From: JAOPZW01 sp034664395
GTDB taxonomy: Bacteria; Actinomycetota; Thermoleophilia; Solirubrobacterales; Solirubrobacteraceae
Length of the DNA stretch: 64,000 nucleotides
Assembly: GCA_034664395.1 (NCBI GenBank)
Contig: JAXDHQ010000309.1
Location: 1-64,000 of the forward strand
Direction of reading: 5' to 3'
The translations under genes and the position numbers were made by a program. Shown piece after piece: positions 18,298-28,110 of the stretch (its first letter is position 1; the number at the start of each line of letters is the position of its first letter). The notes under the pieces are model-generated. The model was given only the letters and a program-made list of their open reading frames with translations. It ran no database searches and was not told the origin of the DNA.

Positions 18298-19425
18298 ATG
18301 GTCAGACCGCTCCAGCGCCGGCAGGACCGCGCGACCGCCATCGCGGCCGTCTACGGCCTGCTCGCGCTCGTCTTCCTCGCGCGTCTGTTCATCTCGGCGC
18401 CGGGACTCGGCCTCCCCTACCTCGCCGTGTTCCCGATCGTCCTGGCCTGCTTCGTCCTCGGGCGCACCCACGCCCTCATCAGCGCGGCGCTCGCCGTCGC
18501 GATCTTCGTCGTCACCCAGGAGCTCGCGCCCGGCAGCCAGATCGACACCGGCGCCTTCGTGGTCGGCGCCATCGGGCGGGCCGCCGTCTTCTTCGGCCTG
18601 GCGCTCGTCGTGTCCGCCCTGCTCGACCGTGAGACCGACCTGCGCCACCAGCTCGCCGAGAGCGAGCGCGAGCGGACCGAGCTCGAGAGCCTGCGCGCCG
18701 CGCTGACGCCGCCCGAGCTCCCCGACCTCGCCGGCCTGTCCGTCGCCACCTCCTACACGCCGGCCCATGGGCTCGTGGCCGGCGACTTCTTCCTCGTCGC
18801 CCCCGGGCCGCGAGGCAGCGCGCTGCTGGTCGTCGGCGACGTCGTCGGCCACGGCCTGGCCGCCGCGCAGCGCGCCGCGTTCGTCCGCACGACGATCGCG
18901 CTGTTCGCCGAGTACACCGAGGACCCGTTGACGATCCTGCGCCTGGCGAACACCGCGCTGACCGAGCGCGAGCCGGGGAGCGAGTACGTCACCGCCCTGT
19001 GCGCGAGCTTCGCGCCCGACCGCGGGACGCTGACCTGGGCCAGCGCCGGACACCCGCCGCCGTGGGACCTCGACCGCGGCGAGCCGCTGGCCAGCGCGCG
19101 CAACTGCACCCCGTTGGGCGTCGAGCCGGCGCTCCACGGCGAGGCGGCCACCACGCGACTGCGGCCCGGCGCCGGCGTGCTGCTGTACACCGACGGGCTG
19201 ACCGAGGCGCGGCCCGCGGCGCGCATGAACCGCCACGAGCTCTTCGGCGAGGAGGCCGCGCAGGAGGCCCTGCGGCGGCTGCGCGGCGCCTCGCCCTCCG
19301 AGATCGTCAGCCGGCTCAGCGCGGCCGCCCTCGAGCACGCCGACGGCGCCCCCGCCGACGACCTGTGCCTGGTCGCCGTGCGCTGCCTCGACGGCGCCGC
19401 CCCGGCTCAGCGGCAGGCGGCGTAG
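18298..19425 (+). CDS. membrane SpoIIE/RsbU-type protein phosphatase
   Basis: 375 residues: about four membrane helices (14-110), a short coiled linker (DRETDLRHQLAESERERTEL) and a PP2C-like SpoIIE domain (about 140-365). Metal-site Asp residues are seen in VAGDFFLV and VVGDVVGHG, and in LLYTDGLTEA near the end. Such phosphatases dephosphorylate anti-sigma antagonists (STAS proteins) and so control alternative sigma factors. No STAS or anti-sigma gene is nearby, so the target is unknown. The 3' end overlaps the convergent membrane glycosyltransferase gene by 19 bases. Confidence 0.85.
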   Translation: MVRPLQRRQDRATAIAAVYGLLALVFLARLFISAPGLGLPYLAVFPIVLACFVLGRTHALISAALAVAIFVVTQELAPGSQIDTGAFVVGAIGRAAVFFGLALVVSALLDRETDLRHQLAESERERTELESLRAALTPPELPDLAGLSVATSYTPAHGLVAGDFFLVAPGPRGSALLVVGDVVGHGLAAAQRAAFVRTTIALFAEYTEDPLTILRLANTALTEREPGSEYVTALCASFAPDRGTLTWASAGHPPPWDLDRGEPLASARNCTPLGVEPALHGEAATTRLRPGAGVLLYTDGLTEARPAARMNRHELFGEEAAQEALRRLRGASPSEIVSRLSAAALEHADGAPADDLCLVAVRCLDGAAPAQRQAA

Positions 19426-20846
19426 GCGCTGAACCGCCCGCGCCGCGCGATCGGCGCGAAGCCCGGGTCGGGCGCGTTCGTGGTCGGGCTGGCGCCGGCG
19501 GCGAAGCCATAGCGCTGTAGCTCCTTGGTTCCGAGGACGAAGATCGCCACGCCGTGCGCCCGCCGCCGGGCGCTGCGCGCCCCGACCCGTCGCGCGGGGA
19601 GGTCGAGCAGCCAGCGCGTGTCGGGGACCAGCCGATACGTCGGGAACGTGATCGGGCCGCAGCGCAGGTCGCGCTGGACGGCGGGGGCGTGGAGGATCGC
19701 CGCGAGGTCGTCGTGCGAGCCCTTGATGAAGCGCAGCTCGCCGACGAGCCGGCTCACCGCCGGCGCCTTGACGACCACGAAGGCGACGCCGACGACCGCT
19801 GCCGCGATCGCCACGCGCGACCAGGCGCGGCGCAGGCGCCCGGGCGCCAGCGTCGTGAAGCCCAGCGCGCCGTAGCCGGCCGCGAGGCAGACAGCCACCA
19901 CGGGGATCGTCAGGTACCGGGGCAGGATCGACAGCCCGGCCACCCCGGTCCCCAGGAACGTGACGACGCCGGCGCCGAACAGCGCTATCGGGACGTGCAG
20001 CGCCCGGCCTGTCCGCAGCCGCCGCAGCAGGACGGCGCCGGCGAGGGCGGCCAGCGCCACCGGCGGGCGCGCGGCGTCGGTGACGAACGAGACGAACGAC
20101 CCCGGCACCGAGGACAGGCCGCGGTTGCGGTTGAGCTCGTCGGCCAGGTCGCTGGTCGCGTGCAGCGAGAACAGCGGATCGCCGGTGACCCACAGGTCGA
20201 CGAGGCACCAGACCAGCGGCGCCACCACGGCGAGCGCGAGCAGGTCGAGCCGGCGGCGCCCGCACCACAGCCAGTACGCGCCGCCGAGCACCCACGCCTC
20301 GGGCCGCAGCAGCCCGGCCACGGCCAGCACCGCCATCACCGGCCGCCCGCGGCGCGGCGAGCTCGCCTCCAGCGCCGCCGCCCACAGCACCAGGGCCAGG
20401 AACGGCACGTCGACGTACGCGCGCGCGGCCAGCAGCAGGAAGGCGAAGCTCGACCCCACGAAGGCCGCGCCGGCCAGCGCGGGCCACGCGCCGAAGCACG
20501 CCTCGCCCACCCGGAAGGTCGCCCACACGAGCGCGACGAGCGAGAGGACGCAGACCAGGACGAGCGCCCGGTCGGCGTCGGCCCCCAGGAGCCCGGCCAC
20601 GGCGCACATCGCCAGGAACAGCGGGTGCTCGGTCGGCGCGGCATAGGCCTGGAAGTCCGGCTTGGCGCCGTGCAGCAGCTCCCGCCCCCAGACGAGGTGG
20701 AAGTAGGTGTCGTAGTTGGGATAGGTCGGGACGAGCAGGGCGGCGACCAGCGCCACCAGCGCGACGCCGGCCACGACCACGGGCTCGGCCCGGCGCAGCC
20801 GCGCGGCGCGCGCCGGCGGCGGCGCGGCGACGCGGGCCGCGGTCAT
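19407..20846 (-). CDS. polytopic membrane glycosyltransferase-like protein
   Basis: 479 residues with about 10 predicted membrane helices and a short soluble tail. NYDTYFHLVWGRELLHG after the first helix resembles the first extracellular loop of GT-C (ArnT/PMT-like) enzymes, where acidic residues bind a lipid-phosphate sugar; family assignment is tentative. ATG 20846 overlaps the stop of the Wzy-like gene (4 bases). It is the last gene of a four-gene coupled run (24695 to 19407). Confidence 0.65.
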   Translation of the reverse strand: MTAARVAAPPPARAARLRRAEPVVVAGVALVALVAALLVPTYPNYDTYFHLVWGRELLHGAKPDFQAYAAPTEHPLFLAMCAVAGLLGADADRALVLVCVLSLVALVWATFRVGEACFGAWPALAGAAFVGSSFAFLLLAARAYVDVPFLALVLWAAALEASSPRRGRPVMAVLAVAGLLRPEAWVLGGAYWLWCGRRRLDLLALAVVAPLVWCLVDLWVTGDPLFSLHATSDLADELNRNRGLSSVPGSFVSFVTDAARPPVALAALAGAVLLRRLRTGRALHVPIALFGAGVVTFLGTGVAGLSILPRYLTIPVVAVCLAAGYGALGFTTLAPGRLRRAWSRVAIAAAVVGVAFVVVKAPAVSRLVGELRFIKGSHDDLAAILHAPAVQRDLRCGPITFPTYRLVPDTRWLLDLPARRVGARSARRRAHGVAIFVLGTKELQRYGFAAGASPTTNAPDPGFAPIARRGRFSAYAACR

Positions 20847-22357
20847 GCCCTCGCGGGCGCCGGCTCGGCCGGGGCCGCCGCGTCCCCCGGCGCCGGCGCC
20901 CTGCGCCCCGGCGCCGGCCACAGCGCCAGCGCCGTCCCGACGCCGAGCAGCGTCCAGGTCAGCGGGTCCTCCAGGAAGGCCGCGTACATCATGGTGTGCG
21001 CGACCAGCGCCGTGAACGCGACCGCCACGGCGGCGCGCTCGGGCACGCCCCGCGCGCGCCAGAACAGGCGCCCGAGCGCCGCGCCGAGCAGCAGCAGGTA
21101 GGCGGCCAGCCCCACGACGCCCTGCTCGGCCGCGATGGTGACCGGGATCGTGTGCGACGCCGACGTCGAGCGCTCGGCCGAGACGTGCTCGGCGCGGCGG
21201 TACTCGCGCGGGAACGAGCCCGATCCGTGGCCGATCACCGGCGCGGACTCGAACAGCCGCACGCCGCCGCGGACGAGGGCGTAGCGCCCGCTCGTCGCCT
21301 TGTCGGCCGACCGCGAGCTCCCGAGGTCGAGGTGCACCGCCCCCGGCGCCACCATCACGATCGCGATCGCGACCGCCAGCCCGGCGGCCGAGAGGCCGAG
21401 CGCCCATCTGACGCTCCAGCGCAGCGCGCCCAGCAGTGCCAGCCCGAGGAGCAGGGCCGTGAAGCTCGACTGCGAGAACGTGAGCACCAGCCCGGCCCAC
21501 AGGACCGCCAGCAGCGCGACCGCGCCCGCCACCTCGACGCGCCGGCGCGCCCACAGCATCCAGGCGCTCAGCAGCACCATCACGAGCGCGAGGAAGCGCC
21601 CGTAGATGTTCGGGTCGAAGAACAGCGAGTTGACGCGGAAGTACGAGCCGAGCTGGTTGGAGGCGATGACCTTCGGGTTGAGGAACAGATGGCGCGTCGC
21701 GTACTCGACGAAGCCGACGCCGACCAGCGCGAGCGCGAGCACGGCCAGGACGCCGAGGCACACGCGCGCCAGCCGCGGCGTCCACGCCACGCGGCTGACC
21801 AGCGCGAACAGCAGCGCGAACGGCACGTAGAAGAACACGACGTTCTCGAGCGCGTGGCCGAAGTCGATCGATCCCCAGGCCTGCGCGGCGTAGAGGACGA
21901 GGTAGGCGGCGAGCGCCCACTCGACCACCCCGGCGCGCGCCCGGCCGCCCTCGGCGCGCTCGCGCCCGGCAAGCCGCGGCACCGCGTAGGCGAGCGCCCC
22001 CGCGGCGACCACCAGGTACAGCGGCAGGAGCAGGTTGGCCGTCGAGCCGCCGGAGGCGATCGGGACGCGGAACGGCAGCGCGGCCGCCGCGGCGATCGGC
22101 AGCCACGTGGGCCGGCGGTCGAAGAGGACGGCGAGCGCCGCCAGCGCGACGAGCCCGAGCGCCGCGAGCGCGACCGCCAGGGCCGGGTGGTCGCGCAGCG
22201 GCCGGAGCTGATCGGAGCCGGCGATGTGCCAACCCAGGATCACGGGCGCGAGCACGAGCGCGCCCACCATGCCGGCGGCGCGGGCCCGCGGCGTGGGCGC
22301 GACGAGCGCGGCGGCGGCCAGCAGCGCGGCGAGGATCAGCGGGACAGGAGCGTCCAC
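20843..22357 (-). CDS. O-antigen ligase / Wzy-like polymerase
   Basis: 504 residues from GTG 22357, about 11-12 membrane helices. The long external loop holds SNQLGSYFRVNSLFFDPN, and the late segment VIGHGSGSFPREY plus SASHTIPVTIAAEQGVVGL is the Wzy_C/RfaL signature (the conserved His in S-H-N/T-I). These enzymes polymerise or ligate undecaprenyl-linked glycans outside the membrane. The start overlaps the upstream gene by 22 bases and the end overlaps the next by 4. The locus also has a Wzx-like flippase. Confidence 0.88.
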   Translation of the reverse strand: MDAPVPLILAALLAAAALVAPTPRARAAGMVGALVLAPVILGWHIAGSDQLRPLRDHPALAVALAALGLVALAALAVLFDRRPTWLPIAAAAALPFRVPIASGGSTANLLLPLYLVVAAGALAYAVPRLAGRERAEGGRARAGVVEWALAAYLVLYAAQAWGSIDFGHALENVVFFYVPFALLFALVSRVAWTPRLARVCLGVLAVLALALVGVGFVEYATRHLFLNPKVIASNQLGSYFRVNSLFFDPNIYGRFLALVMVLLSAWMLWARRRVEVAGAVALLAVLWAGLVLTFSQSSFTALLLGLALLGALRWSVRWALGLSAAGLAVAIAIVMVAPGAVHLDLGSSRSADKATSGRYALVRGGVRLFESAPVIGHGSGSFPREYRRAEHVSAERSTSASHTIPVTIAAEQGVVGLAAYLLLLGAALGRLFWRARGVPERAAVAVAFTALVAHTMMYAAFLEDPLTWTLLGVGTALALWPAPGRRAPAPGDAAAPAEPAPARA

Positions 22358-24147
22358 GTGCGATCGAGCAGGCCCTTGACCTGCGGGTCGGGAGTGGCCA
22401 GGCGCGCCGGCAGCTCGGGCAGCGGGAAGCGCAGCACGAGGCCCTTGCCCACGCGCGTGGCGGCGATGACCGGGCGGCCGGTCTGGGGGTTCTCGGTGAC
22501 GGCGCGGGCCACCACGTCCACGCCGGCGCCCAGCGAGTCGGCCTCCTGGACTACCGAGAACGGCCCGAAGGCGCCGGTGGTCCCGGCGAAGAACTGCACG
22601 CCGTCGTCGGACTCGACGACGTTCGTCGGCGCGGGGAGCGTGGTCAGCGGGCGCAGGCGCGCCCCGAACAGGTCGGTGGTGGCCGGAGGCGTGGGGTCGA
22701 CGAGCTGCTGACCGCCGCCGGCGAGGGTCACCTGGCGCGACAGCGAGTCGACGCCGAACGACGCCAGCGTGCCGCCGCGGCGCACGAAGCGTCGCAGGCG
22801 CTGCTGCAGGCCACGGGGCAGCCACCGCACGTCGGACGGCAGGATGACGCCCTTGTGGCCTTCCAGCGGCGGTCCCTTGCCCGTCGCCAGCGCGACGTCG
22901 GTGGTGACGTCGTAGCGGTGGTGGCCGTGGTCGAGCCACGACAGCAGCGGCGCGTCGCGCTCAGCGAAGCCCTGGGGCAGCCCGTCGCCGGCGTAGACGC
23001 GGTCGAGCTTCACCCCCACCCCCCGGTCGAGCAGGTTGGGGATCCCGTCGCCGTCGTCGTCGATCGGGTTGCGTCCCTGCCACGTCATCACCGGCAGCAC
23101 CACGAGGACGGGGCTGTGCTCCTGCGCCTGGACGGGGAAGGGCACGGTGGTCGCGTGGGTGGCGGTGCGCACCTGCAGCAGGTAGACGCCCGAGAGCGGC
23201 CCGGGCGCGTGCAGGCGCAGCCGCGGCGTCGTCTTGCGCCCGCCGGCGAGGATCTTGCGCGAGCCCACCCGGCGCACGCTCCAGGTCCATGGCCGCTGGC
23301 GCGCGTCGACGGCGAAGTCGGCCTGCTGGCCGACGGCGGTCGGGACGTCGGGCGGCAGGACGCCGAGGTAGCGCACGGCGATGCCGCCGCGACCGGGGAG
23401 CCGCGCCCCGTAGGGGACGATCGGCAGGCCGCGACGATCCAGCGCCGGCGAGAACCCGCGGTTGCCGGCCTTGTCGCGCGTCTCGATGGCGACCAGGTAG
23501 GTGCCCGGCGAGACCGGCCGCCCGTCGCTGCGCCCGTCCCACCGCCAGGTCGTGACGCCGTCGGGCAGCGGCTGGGCGAGCACGAGCCGCGTCGCGCCCG
23601 GGCTCGTCTTGTACAGGCGGACCACCGGTCGGCGCCCCGGAACGAGCAGGTGGACGGTGGCCTGGGCGTCGTCGGGCTCGGGCAGGATCTCGGGCCCGGA
23701 CGCCCGGAAGGGGCCTATCGAGACGACGCGCGGGCGCGGGGGGGTGACGTCGAGGCGCACGCGGCGCGGCACGACGACGCTGCGCCCCTCCCGCAGCAGC
23801 GTGAGGCGGATGCGGTAGTTGCCGTCGGGCGCGCGGGCCCCCGCGTCGGTGCGCCCGTCCCAGGCGAAGCGCGTCGGGCGGTAGGCGTGGATCCGGCGCG
23901 CGTCGGCCAGGACGCGCACCTCGTCGCCGGCGGCGTCGACCACCGCCACGGTGACGACGTCGTCGCGCTTGAGCTTGAAGTTCACGAACGCGTGGTCGAG
24001 GCGACCGTCGTGGTTGGGCGAGAACAGCGGCGTCAGGCGGAACCGCTGCACGACCGACGGCGCGTTCTTCAGCCGCTGGGCCACGAAGAACGCCCCGAAG
24101 GTCGCGACCACCAGGGCGCCGAAGGCGACCGCGACGAGGCGGCTCAC
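22336..24147 (-). CDS. membrane-anchored protein with FlgD-type Ig domains
   Basis: 603 residues from GTG 24147. One amino-terminal membrane helix (about 3-24) is followed by LTPLFSPNHDGRLD, the SPN-x-DG pattern found at the start of FlgD/CHU_C-like Ig domains. Two repeats follow (TRFAWDGRTDAG...PDGNYRI and TWRWDGRSDGR...SPGTYLV), each a FlgD-Ig unit. The carboxyl half (about 330-603) resembles a ThuA/dimethylformamidase-like flavodoxin fold (GVILPSDVRWLP, RRGGTLASFG). Its position inside the Wzy operon suggests a role in presenting or processing the polymer, but the function is unknown. Confidence 0.6.
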   Translation of the reverse strand: MSRLVAVAFGALVVATFGAFFVAQRLKNAPSVVQRFRLTPLFSPNHDGRLDHAFVNFKLKRDDVVTVAVVDAAGDEVRVLADARRIHAYRPTRFAWDGRTDAGARAPDGNYRIRLTLLREGRSVVVPRRVRLDVTPPRPRVVSIGPFRASGPEILPEPDDAQATVHLLVPGRRPVVRLYKTSPGATRLVLAQPLPDGVTTWRWDGRSDGRPVSPGTYLVAIETRDKAGNRGFSPALDRRGLPIVPYGARLPGRGGIAVRYLGVLPPDVPTAVGQQADFAVDARQRPWTWSVRRVGSRKILAGGRKTTPRLRLHAPGPLSGVYLLQVRTATHATTVPFPVQAQEHSPVLVVLPVMTWQGRNPIDDDGDGIPNLLDRGVGVKLDRVYAGDGLPQGFAERDAPLLSWLDHGHHRYDVTTDVALATGKGPPLEGHKGVILPSDVRWLPRGLQQRLRRFVRRGGTLASFGVDSLSRQVTLAGGGQQLVDPTPPATTDLFGARLRPLTTLPAPTNVVESDDGVQFFAGTTGAFGPFSVVQEADSLGAGVDVVARAVTENPQTGRPVIAATRVGKGLVLRFPLPELPARLATPDPQVKGLLDRTWTLLSR

Positions 24148-24695
24148 GCCAGCTCCGGCAGCTCGACGAGCGCGGCGTTCGGGATCCTCCGGGCGCCGGC
24201 GTCGCCGTCCCCGCTGGCGGCGGCGAGCGCCAGCCGGATCACGCCGCGATGGCAGACCACGAGCGCCGGGAGATCGTCGGTCCGCGCGCGCAGGTCCTCG
24301 AGCCCCGCCCGCACGCGCTCCCACTGCTCGGCGAACGACTCGCCCCCGGGGTAGCGGAAGCCGGGGTCCGAGCGCTGGAAGCGGGCGAAGCCCTCCGGGT
24401 CCTCCGCGCGCACCTCGTCGAAGGAGCGGTCGGTCCAGTCGCCGGTGTCGGTCTCGACGAAGCGCGCGTCCTCGACGGGCGTGAGGCCGATGCGGGCCGC
24501 GACGACGTCGGCCGTCTCGCGCGCCCGCGCGAGCGGGCTGCACCACAGCGACCGCAGCGGCACCTGCGCGGCGGCCTCGGCCAGGGCGGCGGCCTGCTCG
24601 CGGCCGGTCGCGTCGAGCGGGACCGGCAGGTGGCCCTGGAAGCGGCCCTCGTGGTTGTAGGCCGTCTGCCCGTGGCGGGCCAGGTGGATCGTCAT
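24144..24695 (-). CDS. histidine phosphatase (phosphoglycerate mutase-like)
   Basis: 183 residues. The family signature LARHGQTAYN holds the phospho-accepting His; the second catalytic His is in VVCHRGVIRLALA, and an Arg in CSPLARARETAD completes the pocket. Length and motifs fit cobalamin-phosphatase/broad-specificity phosphatases rather than glycolytic mutase. The stop overlaps the GTG of the Ig-domain gene by 4 bases, making it the first gene of a coupled set with the Wzy-like protein. A role in sugar-phosphate metabolism for the polymer is possible. Confidence 0.88.
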   Translation of the reverse strand: MTIHLARHGQTAYNHEGRFQGHLPVPLDATGREQAAALAEAAAQVPLRSLWCSPLARARETADVVAARIGLTPVEDARFVETDTGDWTDRSFDEVRAEDPEGFARFQRSDPGFRYPGGESFAEQWERVRAGLEDLRARTDDLPALVVCHRGVIRLALAAASGDGDAGARRIPNAALVELPELA

Positions 24696-24708
24696 CGGCG
24701 CCGGGCGG

Positions 24709-26100
24709 CTACTGCGCCTTGTCGGCTCCGACGAAGACGGCCACCTGGGCGCCGTTGGCCAGCGCCTTCTCGACGGACGTCATCTGCTGGATCGCCGAGG
24801 TGCGCACGCCCAGGATCTTCGCGACGTCCAGCGCGGCGTTGCGCTGGTTGGCGTCGTAGAAGATCTGCGTCGTCTGGCGGATGGTGGCGCTGCCGTCGTT
24901 CGTGACGACGCCCTGCTTGTAGCCCCTCTGGACCACGCGGTCGGAGGCGGTCCGCGCCAGGCCGGTGATCTTGGTGCCGTTCAGGACGGCGACGGTGACC
25001 GCGCCGCGGTCGACCTTCGCGGCCGCCTGGCCGCCCGAGCCGCCGGAGCCGGTGGTGCTCGACGCGGGCGGCGTGACGGTGTTCGGCTTGGGCGCCGCGC
25101 CGCCGCCACCCCCGCCGCTGCTGCCGAGGATGAGGAACACGGCGACGCCGACCACGGCGATCGCGCCGACGACTCCGCCGACGATCGCCGCGACGCGGCC
25201 GCGCGAGCGACCGTCGCCGGCGGCGCGCGGGCGGGCGCCGGCGGGCGTGCGCGGGGGAAGCGAGGCCGACGCCGCGGGCGCGCGCAGCGGCGCGGCGGGA
25301 CGCGGCTGAGGCCGTGCGGCGCCCACGCCGGCTGCGGCGCCGGCGGTCGCGGCCGCCGGAACCGGCGGGCGCGGCGGCTGCGCGGCGGGAGTCGCCGGGG
25401 GCACGGGCGGCGTCGCCGGCTTGGCGGCCGGAGCGGGCACGGGCGGCGTCGGCGGAGCAGGCGCGCGCACCGCAGCCCCGTCGCCGGACGCAGTGGCGGG
25501 AGCGAGCGGCGCGGCACCGGGCGGCTTCGCCGCGTCGGGCGCGGCCGGCTTGGCGGCGTCGGCCTGGCCGTTGCCGCCCTCGGCCTCCGCCGGCTTGCCG
25601 TCGGGAGCGTCCTGCGGCGCGGCCGCCGCGTCGGCCTTGTCGGCCGCGACGTCGCCGGGCTTGCCCGGAGGCGGCACGGCGGCGCTCTCGCCGGTCCCGT
25701 TCTGCGGCGCCGCGGCCGGCGGGTCGGCCACCGTCGTCGGGGGGGCGCCGCCGGCCGGCGTCACCGGAGCCGCGGCCGCGCCCACCGCTGCCGCCGGGCC
25801 AGCGGCCGCCGTGACGCCCGCGGGAGTGGCAGGGGCCGCGGCGGGCCGCGCGACCGGCTGCACGGGCGCCGGCGCGGGGACCGACGCGCGGCGCTGGGCG
25901 TCGGCCGACACCCGCGCCTCGAGCTCGGCCGCGCGCTCGGGCGCGCGGCCCGCCCACTCGCGCAGCCGCTTGACCTCGCGGGCCTGGGCGAAGTAGAGCA
26001 GCGACAGGACGCCGAGTCCGAAGACGGCGGCGATGCCCGCGTACGCGCCGTAGCGCTCGATGTTGCCCTGCAGTGAGAAGGCGGCCAGGAGTGCCGTCAT
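24709..26100 (-). CDS. LytR C-terminal-domain membrane protein
   Basis: 463 residues: a membrane segment (about 17-37), a charged linker, a long Ala/Pro-rich stretch (about 75-290), a second membrane segment (about 303-325), a Gly-rich hinge and a LytR_C domain (about 365-460, VTVAVLNGTKITGLA ... VAVFVGADKA). LytR_C domains accompany LCP-type glycopolymer ligases and other envelope proteins, but no catalytic LCP domain is present here. It probably serves as an envelope scaffold or partner. The 13-base gap to the phosphatase gene suggests one operon. Confidence 0.8.
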   Translation of the reverse strand: MTALLAAFSLQGNIERYGAYAGIAAVFGLGVLSLLYFAQAREVKRLREWAGRAPERAAELEARVSADAQRRASVPAPAPVQPVARPAAAPATPAGVTAAAGPAAAVGAAAAPVTPAGGAPPTTVADPPAAAPQNGTGESAAVPPPGKPGDVAADKADAAAAPQDAPDGKPAEAEGGNGQADAAKPAAPDAAKPPGAAPLAPATASGDGAAVRAPAPPTPPVPAPAAKPATPPVPPATPAAQPPRPPVPAAATAGAAAGVGAARPQPRPAAPLRAPAASASLPPRTPAGARPRAAGDGRSRGRVAAIVGGVVGAIAVVGVAVFLILGSSGGGGGGAAPKPNTVTPPASSTTGSGGSGGQAAAKVDRGAVTVAVLNGTKITGLARTASDRVVQRGYKQGVVTNDGSATIRQTTQIFYDANQRNAALDVAKILGVRTSAIQQMTSVEKALANGAQVAVFVGADKAQ

Positions 26101-26112
26101 GCGCCGTTGATG

Positions 26113-28059
26113 CTAGGGGACGCTCCGTACGGTCTGCGCCTGGCCTCCGTCAGCGGACGCCGGACGGGCGGCCGAGAGCTCGGACACCTTGGCCGCCAGC
26201 CCCGCCGCATCGCCCTCGAGGACGAGCAGCGCGATCTCGTCGAACATGGCCTCGACCGCGGCCGGATCGAGCGCGTTGCGACTGGCGAGCGTGATCTTCT
26301 CGGCCCGCGTCGGGCGCGGGCGCTCGTAGGGGTTGAACAGCTCCTCGTGGAGCTTCTCGCCCGGGCGCCGGCCGACGATCTCGATCGCGATGTCGGTCTC
26401 GGGCCGCAGCCCCGAGAGCTCGATCATGTCCCGCGCCAGCTCGAGGATCGACACCGCCTCGCCCATCTCGAGCACGAAGACCTCGCCGCCGTCGCCCAGC
26501 GACCCGACACGGATGACGAGCTGCACCGCCTCGGGGATGGTCATGAAGTAGCGCGTCATGCGCTCGTCGGTCACCGTCACCGGGCCGCCGAGCGCGATCT
26601 GGCGGCGGAAGATCGGCACGACCGAGCCCGACGAGCCCAGCACGTTGCCGAAGCGGACCGTCGCGTACCTGGTCTCCGGCCAGCGCTGCTGGGCCGCCTC
26701 GACCGCGAACTCGGCCAGCGCCTTGGACGCGCCCATCACGGTCGCCGGCTGCACCGCCTTGTCGGTCGAGATCAGGACGAAGCGCTTGGCCCCCGCCTCG
26801 CCGGCCACCCGCGCCACCAGGCGCGTCGCCAGCGCGTTGTTGCGCACCGCCTCGACCGGGTTGAGCTCCATGAGCCCGACGTGCTTGTAGGCGGCCGCGT
26901 GGAAGACGACGGTCGGGCGATGCTCGGCGAACACCTCGCGCATCCGCTCGCCCTCCTTGCAGTCCGCCAGCACCGGGGCGAGCACGGACGGGTGCACGTG
27001 ACGGTCGTCCTCGAGCTCGCGCTGGATCGCGAACAGGTTCGCCTCGGCGTGGTCGACGAGGATCAGCCGCCGCGGCGCCACGCGCGCGATCTGGCGGCAC
27101 AGCTCGGAGCCGATCGACCCGCCGGCGCCCGTGACCATGACGATCTCGCCGCCGAGGTAGCCGCCCATCCGATCGAGCTCCATGCGCACCGGCTCGCGGC
27201 CGAGGATGTCCTCGACGCGCACCTCGCGCACCTGCCGCACGACCTGGCCCGACCCCGAGGCCAGCAGCTCGAACACGGTCGGCAGCGTGCGCACCGGGAT
27301 CCCGCGCTCGCGCGCCGCCACCACCACGCGCGCGCGCAGCGTGCCGGGCGCGGACGGGATGGCGATCGTGATCTCGTCGGGCTCGGCCTCGTCGAGGATG
27401 CGCCCGAGCTGCTCGGTGGCCCCCAGGACCTTGACGCCGTCGATGCGCAGGCCGCGCTTGAGCGGATCGTCGTCGACGAAGCCGACCGGCGCGAGGCCGA
27501 GCTGCGGGTTGCGCAGGATCTCGCGCAGGACGAGCCGGCCGCCGTCGCCGGCGCCCACGATCAGCACCCGCCGCGCCCCCGCGCGCGGGCGGAAGCCCTG
27601 CAGCGGGCGCTCGTAGACCATGCGCGCGGCGAAGCGCACGCCGCCGACGAGCACCAGCGTGAGCAGGAAGAACAGCGCCAGCACGCCGGTCGGGACCGAC
27701 ACCGTGACCTCGCCCGTGTGCGTGGCCACCGTGACCGGATGGAAGACGGCCACGAAGCCCGCGAGCGCCAGCGTGCTGACCACCACGGCCTCGAAGACGG
27801 CCACGAAGTCGCGCGTGCCGACGTAGCGCCACTGCTTCTGCTCGAGGCGGAACAGCGCGAAGACGACGAGCGCCGACGCCACCGCCCACGGGATCGTCGC
27901 CGCGAACAGCCGCTCGTACTTCTCCGGCATCCGCCCGGCGTCGAACCGCAGCAGGTAGCTGAGGTAGTAGGCGGCGGCGACCAGGACCGCATCGAGCGCC
28001 ACCTGCGGGACGGAGTGGCGATGCAGGGGGAACGCCGCCGAGCGCAGGCGTCGGCGCAT
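26113..28059 (-). CDS. membrane nucleoside-diphosphate-sugar dehydratase (FlaA1/WbpM/PglF type)
   Basis: 648 residues. Four membrane helices (about 15-150) precede a first Rossmann fold (LIVGAGDGGR) and a second NAD-binding SDR domain (VTGAGGSIGSEL, near residue 308). The active site has STDKA and then MGASK in place of the usual Tyr-x-x-x-Lys, which is the hallmark of the WbpM/FlaA1 4,6-dehydratases. These make UDP-4-keto-6-deoxy sugars, precursors of diamino or deoxy sugars in surface glycans. It is probably the committed step for an unusual sugar of this locus. It lies 12 bases from the LytR_C gene. Confidence 0.9.
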   Translation of the reverse strand: MRRRLRSAAFPLHRHSVPQVALDAVLVAAAYYLSYLLRFDAGRMPEKYERLFAATIPWAVASALVVFALFRLEQKQWRYVGTRDFVAVFEAVVVSTLALAGFVAVFHPVTVATHTGEVTVSVPTGVLALFFLLTLVLVGGVRFAARMVYERPLQGFRPRAGARRVLIVGAGDGGRLVLREILRNPQLGLAPVGFVDDDPLKRGLRIDGVKVLGATEQLGRILDEAEPDEITIAIPSAPGTLRARVVVAARERGIPVRTLPTVFELLASGSGQVVRQVREVRVEDILGREPVRMELDRMGGYLGGEIVMVTGAGGSIGSELCRQIARVAPRRLILVDHAEANLFAIQRELEDDRHVHPSVLAPVLADCKEGERMREVFAEHRPTVVFHAAAYKHVGLMELNPVEAVRNNALATRLVARVAGEAGAKRFVLISTDKAVQPATVMGASKALAEFAVEAAQQRWPETRYATVRFGNVLGSSGSVVPIFRRQIALGGPVTVTDERMTRYFMTIPEAVQLVIRVGSLGDGGEVFVLEMGEAVSILELARDMIELSGLRPETDIAIEIVGRRPGEKLHEELFNPYERPRPTRAEKITLASRNALDPAAVEAMFDEIALLVLEGDAAGLAAKVSELSAARPASADGGQAQTVRSVP

Positions 28060-28110
28060 CCGCGGAATCGTAGCCGGGCGGACCGGCGGCAGGCGCCCGG
28101 GTCTGGACGC

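Noticed and set aside
19627..19634. GCCGATAC as a second FliA promoter
   Set aside because: It is inside a coding region, with no -35 element at 15 bases and no gene start downstream on that strand.
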